Below the pieces are notes generated by a model. That model saw only the letters and a list, made by a program, of their open reading frames with translations, had not been told where the DNA came from and made no database searches. The position numbers were made by a program, and so were the translations under genes. A stretch of 64,000 nt of DNA. Origin: Heterocephalus glaber. Taxonomy: Eukaryota; Chordata; Mammalia; Rodentia; Bathyergidae. How positions within the stretch are numbered: the stretch's first letter is position 1; each line of letters opens with the position of its first letter. The stretch is from assembly GCF_000247695.1 (NCBI RefSeq), contig NW_004624734.1, forward strand, positions 9,195,293-9,259,292, given 5' to 3'. Positions 23,601-32,600 of the stretch are shown in pieces.

Positions 23601-26600
23601 TAATTTACTCTAGAAGCACTAATCCTAAGACAAACCTGAAACACTGACTAGAAATCAGTCTATCAAGACTCTGATTCTAGAAATACAAGAAGGAAAGAAA
23701 AATCGTCATGGAAATGAAAACAGCCTGCTGGCTCCAACCCCAGAAGGAGCTCACCTCTCCGGTGTAATCCTTAAGGACTCCCTTGTACACATCCGAGCCT
23801 CCAGGCCTGTTGATCACAATTCCTGGAGTGGGGTTTCTGGAAATTAAAGGACACAGTTGAAATACAAAATGTGACTTGCCTCTGAAATCTTTCTTCAAAA
23901 TATGTCCCCATTATGTGAAGAAACAGTAAACAACTACATCTGCTGAAGACATTCATCATCACCTGCATGGCCATCAGTGCGCGGTGGCTTTAACAGCTTG
24001 AGTATCTCAGGGTCCCACAACCCAAGAACTCTCAGCAGGACTGGGGAGGGCCAGAGCTCTAAACATGCACGACAGGGAGCAAAGCGGAGGCGACTGACAC
24101 CACACAGCATCTGGGGCAAGATCTCACCAAGAGATCTCAGGGCCAAGTTCCTCTTCTTGAAAAAAGACAAAAAGACTTGAACACCAGGCCCTAGGGCTCA
24201 AGGCTCGGAATGGATCCCGAGAGAGCTGGAGATAGGATCTCAGTAAAGGGTGGAAGGCAGCATCCTTCCGGGAACCACAGCAGGCAGCTGGGGAGGCGAG
24301 AACTAGGTAGGCACGGTGCCATACTTGCTTTGCCTCATTTTCTCAAGGGCCCAGGTAAGGAGGCTCATGAGAACCATTGAACGCTTAAGTTCAATGAGTC
24401 ATAGGAGTAGGAGAAAGGACACCAGTGGGGTGTAACATACAAACACTACTCCCTGTTCACAGGCTCTCTGTGCCACGCTTGGGCTTGGGAATTAGGAACA
24501 GGCACCGAAGAACCCACCTCCAGCACTATTCCCTTCATCACTGCCCCTGCCAGGCTGTCCCTGAGTTGTATTCAATGCTCAGTCCAGGATTCCTGATGCC
24601 TCTCATCTGAGGGGTGGTTTACATTCTATACTAGGCCACTGCTCTGGGTGTCATTTTTTATTTTGAATGTTGTACTTTGCCACCAACTTCAAAGTGCTCC
24701 CTACTTACTCTTCAGAGTGGGCAATGTCATCATACATCATCACGACAATCTGCTCGTCCGGGATCCCATTGCCGTGAATGATTTGGTAGGCGTGGCACGC
24801 GTCAGCCTGGGAGGAAGGATTTAGTCAGGCGTTAGGCGCTGCCTTCCAAGAGGAGGCCCACTTGGGAGTTCTAGAGAGCAACACAAGTTCTGCCTCCGGG
24901 AAGACTTGCTGAGAATCGCTCCCTCTGGTCAGGTTTTTAAATTCTTACTTTTAAAAACACATCTCTATTGTTTCAACTCAATTTAAAAAGATTCCCGGCC
25001 ACCAAAATTATCCACATTGTCATCCATGAGGAGGTTAGTGCTTATGCACATGACCCACACATGCTCACACGCGTACACACCACTGCCACATCTATGGTGA
25101 CAAGAGCCTTCGCAATTCCTAAGCAACTTATTTTCATTTTTTAGACCACACAAGTCTCCTGAAAGCATGGATTTAGGCCTCAAAAACAGAACAACTCAGA
25201 ATGATGACGAGCCAACAGGTTAACAGGTCAGCACCTGCCAGGCATGGTGGCGCACACCTGTTATCCTAGCCCTCGGGAGGCTGGGGCAGGAGGACTGCTG
25301 TGAGTTTGAGGCCAGCTTGGACCAACAGTGAGTTCAAAGCCAGCCTCAACTACACAGTGAGACCCTGTCTCAAAAATCAAACAAACAAACAAACAAACAA
25401 AAAAACAAAAAGGTCAGCAACTGCTGGATGTGAGGGCACACATGCCTGTAAACCCAGCACTTGGGAGACTGAAGCAGGGAGATTCCAGGCTGGGCCACAT
25501 ACCAAGAACTTGTCTCAAAATAAAAATAAATACACATATACATAACTAGTAAGAGATCATTATACAAAAAAAGCTTAGCAGCTAATTTTGAAAATCACAC
25601 AGGATTTTTCCCTGGCCCGAGTAGTCACTGTTCAGAGTCACTGTTCACCGTCAGGAGGCTGAGGGAGGAGGACTGGAGTTTGAGACCACCCTAGGCTATA
25701 TGGCAAGTTCCAGCCCAGCCTGGACTACAAAGAGAGACACTATCCAAAAAAAAAAAAAAAAAAAAAGTTCAACTCAGGAATGAGAAATGTACCCTCTGGT
25801 TTAAAAAAAAACCAGGGCTGGGATTTAGCTCAGTGCTTTCGCTGCCTGCTGCACAAGTGCAAGGACCCGAGTTCGATCCCCAGTACCAAAAAGCAAAAAC
25901 CAAAAGAAGACATTGTGGACAGTAGACAACTTCCCTAATATATCACCTTGCCCACACAAGGGTAAGACATGCTGCTTCCTTATAACAGATGACCCACAAT
26001 GCTTGTCATGACATGGAGATCATTTGAGGGCAGAAGGGAAATGGTGCCTCTAAGTTTCTCTTTATTGCTAATTCCATCGGTCCTGGAACAAGACCTGAGA
26101 AAGCATGACAGGAGGATGAGCCACCGCCCGCCTGGGGAAGACTCAGCCTCCCCATGGCACATTCCAAACAGCACTCGGCACCACGAGCTGGGCCAGCATG
26201 AAGCTGGCTTCTCCTGCAGATAGATGCCCAGCCAGTGCACTCACAGTGCTCGGTGGGCAGGGGTTGAAGGAGGAACGGGCAGGTCCAGGGCCGGGCAGCT
26301 ACAGCTGCTGGACGGGTGGATGACTGAATCACCAGGAAAGCAAACGCATCCCCTGGCTGTTTTCCCCGAGCCCTGCCATGTGCTAAGGCTTCCCTCATGT
26401 GATCTCATTGAGCTCACAGCAGCCTAGGGGTGAAGGGCACCACCCCACCCTGCAGATGTCAAAGGAAGGGCAGCTCAGGGAGGGAGGTGACACAGCTCAC
26501 ATTCTGCCGCCAGACTCTGACGGTGCTTCAGGAAGGGGCCACAGAGAAATAACAGGATTTCAGAGGCCCACGGTTAAAGGCCCCAGGAGAGAATGAGGGG

Positions 26601-29600
26601 CTGAAAGTCTAAAAAGAGACCATTCTAAAATAGTCACTAAGTATTTTCTATATACTCAGGTGTTCTTTAATGATGGGATATGATCTGAGATATGTGTCCT
26701 CAGCTAACTCTGTTGTGTACACTAGAAGGGCTACCATGGAACTAGGCAATCTGATCTCTTTCTTTTCTTCCTTCTTTCTTTTTAAGGTAATGAAGATCAG
26801 GCTTATGCATGCATTAGTGCTTCAAAGACACCATTAAGAAAATGAACAGAGAGCTGGGTGCTGCGGTAAGCTCCGGTGATACCTTCCCAATGGTCCATGC
26901 ACTGTTGGGGCCCCTCAGCACTGCCTGGTCAGGCAGGTGCCTTTATCCCCATTTTAAAGCAGGCAGCAAGATACAAACCCAGGCCACACACCTGACACGC
27001 CTGTGCCCCTTCTTCACACACTAAGGTCTCCAAGTCAGCCTGCGGCTCCCTCCAGGGCCCTCGGGGGTACTCAGCGGGCCCCTACTTTGTGGGAGTCAAG
27101 CAGGTAATGGAAACAGGGTCCAGCCCGCTCACATCTGGGAAGTGTTATTTATAGAGGCCACCTGAGGCGCTTCCTATGGCCCCATCCGACCACGCATCTA
27201 CGTGCATTTTTCCCTTTGAAGCAGAGGCCGTGCTGCTGAGTATACTGAAATTGGAGCCATACAGCGAAGCACATACATCCTTCCCTGAGCAAGGATGACA
27301 CACAGATTCATAAGCGTTCTGTACTTAAAAAAGAAAGCAGAAGGGCTGGGAATTTAGCTCAGTGGCACCACGCCTGCTTCTCAAGGGCAAGGTCCTAAAT
27401 TCGATCCCGGTACCAAATTAAAAAAAAAAAGCAGAAAGGCCATGTGAGGTCATGCAAATGGGATATTGAGCAAGGCTGGAATGCCCGGCAGAGATTGCCG
27501 TGACTCAGCAGCTGTCAGAGCTGGCGTTAGGAGTTCTGCCTATCATATTAAAGCATCTCGTGACTCCTCGATGCAGACTGCTACCCTCACAGTCTTCGGC
27601 CCAGAGTGACAAGTCCAGTCACAGGGAGGGGGCCTTCCCAGCAGGGCCCGCACAGTTCCTCCGTCCGACCCACATCCTGGGCACCCCGAGCCACTCCCTG
27701 GGCTGGAGCTTTGCAGGGTCCTCCCCGAGCCCCCACCGCGGAGGAAGAGCTGAGGCGTTCACACCTGCCTAACACAGCGGGTAGCCGGAGGGCAGCAAGA
27801 CACTTGAGGTCTGTGTGAGTCCAAGGCCACTTCTTTCCAGACCCTGTGCTGCCTCCCCAGGTCCTCGCCGCCCCTGCTGGGCTCAGGACCCGGTCCCAGC
27901 CGTCCAGCCACGCCCTCTCTTAACAGCATACCGCGCAGCTGCGCCCTTTCCCTCCGCCCACCGCGCACTGCAGTCTGCCAGCCTCCATCCGGCCCTGGCC
28001 CACAAAGCTTCCAATGTTTACTCCTTGGCTGTCTAGGGAAAAGCGCTCGAGTAGCGGTGAGGCTCTGGGGGTGGGGGTGGGGACGGGCAGGGGCCTGCGC
28101 AGCGCTGGAGCCCTTGGTGACATGGGGGCAGCACATCGTCTTTGTTCAGTGCTAAGTGACTCGGTTCTGTCAAGGGACACGTGTTAGCTGGTCCTCTGGC
28201 CCTGGCACACCTCGCTGTGCCCTCACTCAAACTTTCCAGCCTCCTTCCCCCTCATGCCCGGGTCCCTGCTAACTGGACCCCTCACTGTCCTCGTGTGCCC
28301 TCTGGTCACCTTCTTCCTTTCTATCAGAGTCAGGAGCTTCCTTGAGTCAGAGCCAGAAACCTCTTTTCCCTTACCAGAAACTGATTTCAACAGCGGCAAC
28401 ATGGGATGCAATTCTGGCCCGGCAGACGTGGGGCAAAATCCTGGAAAAATATTTATACTCTGACTGAGAGGCAGACAGTTAAGATGCACAGCCAGCCCTC
28501 CTTAGGGTTCTGTTTGTCAGGATGAGACTCCTGAGCTGCTGTGGCAGTCTTGTGACATGAGGAAGGCTTATCTGGGGACACATCATCCACAAAACGATGG
28601 GAGGGTGCAAAACTGGGAAGGACCTCAGTTTGAGACAGTGGGGTTTAACTGGGCAGCTCGGATGTCTCCACATTCCTGGGCATTCAGCTGCTCCCAGCCC
28701 ATGTCCTCCATGAAGCCTTCTGCACTCCAGCCCTTCCCTGGACCCAGACCTGGCCTGTGGGAACCTCATAGGAACCCACCTCTCTCCACCTGTGTTCAGG
28801 CACGCATGACCTGTCCCCACAGCCTCTGTCCCCAGCCACACAGCACACTCCCCTGGCAAACCCAGGGCCTCCAGGTAAAAAGTGTCCCCATAAATGGCTC
28901 AGTTTGTCAAGCCTGTCTTCACACCCAGGCTCCCGCTGTGCTGCTATTCCACTACACAAGGCCAGAAACCCCTCATCCAAGTGGTATAATTCACCGCTTT
29001 TCTTTCACGCACTTATTTTTTTTCTAAGTTTTCAATAAAATAACTTTAACATGTTCATTTCTTTTTTTTTTTTTTTTGGTACCGGCAATCGAACTGGGGA
29101 CCTTGCGCTTTCAAGGCAGGCAGCAGAACCACTGAGCTAAATCCCCAGCAACATGTTGATTTTTTTAATAAAAGAGAAAGGGAACTACTTTTAAATCATG
29201 GATTGTGAAGCCGCACTGCCAGGGTTCAAATCTCAGCTCTAGCCCTTCTTAGCTGTGACCTTAGCCAAGTTATTCAGGCCCCCTGCAAGTCAGTTTCCCA
29301 TCTTCAAATGGATCCATGCCAGGACCTATCCTCTTGAAATGTCTGAGGATTGAGCTAACCCACGCCATGTGCTCAGTCAGAGGCGGCAGGAGGTCTCCAG
29401 GGGTTCCCTGCATGCTCAGCAGCTCAGGCTGGGCACCCGCCATGCCCGCTGGAGAGAAGGAGGAAAGACTCTTCCTCTTAGCTCTGCTCCTGGGCCACTT
29501 CCGGCTCCTTAGCTCCTCAGCTCCTCTTGGTACATGCTGGGGTCACACCTCACCTCCCCAGCACCTGTCCCTTCCCCCTGGCCCTGGCCTACCCTAGCCC

Positions 29601-32600
29601 AGCACTAGACCCTCTTGTCTGCCTGTGCCCCCAGCCCCAGCCACCACCACAGCCCCTCTCCGGGCATGTTCAGCAGGCTCCCCACCCTCCAGGCCACCCG
29701 AAGACAGCACAGCCCACTTACCCTGGACCCTTCCCTCAGGTACCTGGAGGTAGAAGGTCCTACTGGCACACCTGGGGCCAGCCCCCTCTGCTAACTGTCA
29801 AAGTGGAAAACAAAAATCTAACTTGGTCAAGATAAAACAAGTCGAAAATAACCACCGCAGAGCAGAGCAAAGTACTTGGCAATGGTCGTGATGGTGCCCA
29901 ATGCATTAACCCTCCCTGAACAAGAGATCGTTGATAGTGGGTGTCGGATTAATCCAAAGAAGATGGAAACCACCACCAACGCATCAGGTCCTATGTAGAA
30001 AGTTCTCTCGGATATTCTTTGTGTGTAATCTCCCATGTTGAGGAAGCCCATGTTGGTGGCTGGCTGGGGAACATTCACAGGCCAGCAGGAACTCAGCCTG
30101 AGGTCAGGACAGTTCAGCACACAGTTCACCTCCACAGAGCCTCAATGTGACTATCCCAAATAGGAGTATTTGGGGACAAAGATTTTGATCTGTGGCCACT
30201 ATTTTTGACCTGCTTCCCTTCTTTCTCATTCAATAAACCAGTAACACTTGAATTAAAAAAAAAAAAAAAGGTCTCTGAGAGCCAGGGCAATTGGATAAGT
30301 CCTGTTTAATGTTTAACCGATATATTATTTTAAAGATTGAATAAAAACCACAGTGGCCAAAGATTCAGTGTGTTCACTAGACTTACAACTTATCTAACTC
30401 GTGGTTAGGGAGGGAGGGGGAGACTGACCTGAACAGCCAGAGGCACCAGTGGCTCCTCTTCCAGTGGTGGTTAAGTATTAAAAGGACAGGGATCATTTTG
30501 TTATGATAACAACTTTTTAATCAAGCTAATTTCCTGTTTGGCTAACACACAAAAAACCACTCAAGGAATGAGTCATAACTTCAGCTAAATCAGCGCCCCC
30601 CATGTTTAACAGATGTGAAATAAAAATAAACACGCTGTGGGAAAATGTACCTGCCCCAGTTCTAAGGTGATGGGGAGCACCAAGAGGTACCCAGGGGCAC
30701 AGGCTGTCCCTGTGCCATCCAGCATGGGGCCACTGGCCACCGGTGGCAACTATGCACTGGAAATGTAGCCGGTCCAAACTGAGGTAAGGCGGGAGTGCAA
30801 GACACACTGGATTCCAATGACTTAGCACCAAAAAGAATGCAACTTACTACTTCATTATTAATGACTGTATTGATTACACGTTGAAATGGTAATGGCTTGA
30901 ACATATCTGTTAAAGTAAGATATTAATTCAGCCTGTGCTTTTAGGTTTTTTGTTGTTGTTTTTTTTTTTGGTACCAGGGATCGAACTTGGGTCCTTGGGC
31001 TTGCACAGCAGGCTGAGAGAAACCACTGAGATAAAGCCCCAGCCCAGTGCTTTTAGTTTTTAAAATGCAGCTAATAGAAAATTTCCCAGGACCCACCCTC
31101 ACCCAATCATCTGTAAAGAGGGACTGAGAACTGGATCTACTGTGCACAGCCCTGCCGTAGGGCACACTTCCTCGTTTCACAAGTATGGATGCTATGAGCA
31201 TTGGTTTTTGAGACAGGGTCTCGCTCTGTAGTCCAGGCTGACCTTGAACTCATTATGTAGCCCAGGCAAGACTTGAACTAATGGTGATCCTCCTGCATCA
31301 GCCTCCCGAGTGCTGGGATTACAGCCGTGTGCCACCATGCCTGGCAACACACAAGCTTTTTTGTGTGCACGTGTTTTCACTTCTCTTGAGTATACTCCCA
31401 GGAGTGGGGGACTAGTCTGGCCAGTCCTCAAACAGGTAAACAGGGACACAGGGTTAGGAGAGGAGCCTGGCCAAGTTGTGGAGGGCAGAAGGGTGTGGGG
31501 CGCATACACCAGAGCCCAGGGCTTCAGTCCTGTCTGCCTCTGCTCGCTCTATGGCCTTGGGTAAGTCATCTCCTCTCTGTAGGCCTCCTCCCCTTATCTA
31601 TAAGAGAAAGATGTTAGACCAGTGGGTCTCAACCCATGTGGTTCTTGCCCCCAGGAAACTTCTCGACTGTCTGGAGGCTTTTGGGGTCGTTACAGATGGG
31701 CGGGCAATGCCCCTGGTATCTAGGGGCAGACACTGAGGATGCTGCTATGTTGGGAGCAATGTTACATAATTTTAGGGAAAAATCATTTGAGTAGGCCTAG
31801 TTCTCCTGCCTACAGGCCAGCTATGACATTTCAGACAGAATTGTATTTTGGCCTCGGGTCACAACTGAGACCTCAGTGATCCTCGGATGCTGTAATGCTC
31901 TAGGGCAAGACCACACCTTCGGGAGACTCCAGGGAGGAACCAAATCTTCATCTGCATAGCTCCTCATTGTTCTTAGATTTCCACTGCCCCCCAGTCTTTT
32001 TACACCCTGTTTATCCCAACGTAAAGTACTGAACTCTGCATTTTCACTTGTTACATCTGTTTCCCCCTGTACTGAATAAAAAGTGCTGCAAGCTAGGGGG
32101 CTTTTGTCTTTGCTGCCCAGAGCAGCACTGATCAGACCCAAAGCTCAGCTTCTTCTCATTTGTCTATACCTTTCCTGTAATTTCCCGTGTGCTGCCGTGG
32201 CTCGCAGGAGACCAGGACTCACTGCAGAGGTTCTGGTGACATCCCCTTCCCCTGTTCCCTACACTGCTAGACAAAACAATGCTCAACAGCCCTGCCAGCA
32301 ACAGTCACCTGACCCAAGTGTCAAGAGTGCCCGAGTTGAGAAGCCTTGCATTAGACTAAGGTGACCCCATAGGAACTTCAGAAGAACTGCCAAACTGTCT
32401 CTCAAAATGGCTATGTGGTTTGGTAAGCTCCCTCATAATGTATGAGGGGTCCAACTTCTCCACATTCTTGCCAGCACCCATAGCTCAGCCAGCCTACCAG
32501 GTATGTAAAATGTTTTGCAAAAGATCTTTTCTACTGACAACGTCCAGGATTGTCAACAGATGCCAGTGTCATACGGGAAAAGCCATGTTCTTACCTGGTG

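Larger units (their letters stand above)
22174..23754 (-). other. LGMN: LGMN intron between coding exons 3 and 4, with assembly gap
   Basis: 1.58 kb. It holds B1-like pieces (about 22610-22690, 23135-23265), three tRNA-SINE copies around a 100-N gap, and AT-rich unique sequence at 22700-23100. Confidence 0.75.
24807..32594 (-). other. LGMN: LGMN intron between coding exons 1 and 2
   Basis: 7.8 kb. It holds B1-like SINEs (about 25234-25400, 25424-25540, 25640-25765 on +; 31200-31345 on -), tRNA-SINEs (25821, 27345, 29062, 30951), MIRs (about 29185-29315, 31495-31615), a poly(A)-ended possible retrocopy (to 30270), and a MER20-like element split by a solo LTR (31622-32345). The GC-rich stretch 27600-28200 and the segments 25930-27300 and 28200-29030 hold nothing I recognise. 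Confidence 0.7.

Noticed and set aside
28557..29027. 156-codon frame in the large LGMN intron
   Set aside because: Composition resembles neighbouring non-coding DNA, overlapping frames exist on both strands and no motif is seen.
29827..30135. 102-codon - strand frame with a hydrophobic segment
   Set aside because: It runs against the direction of the poly(A) signal and tail at its locus, so it is more likely the antisense of a retrocopy.
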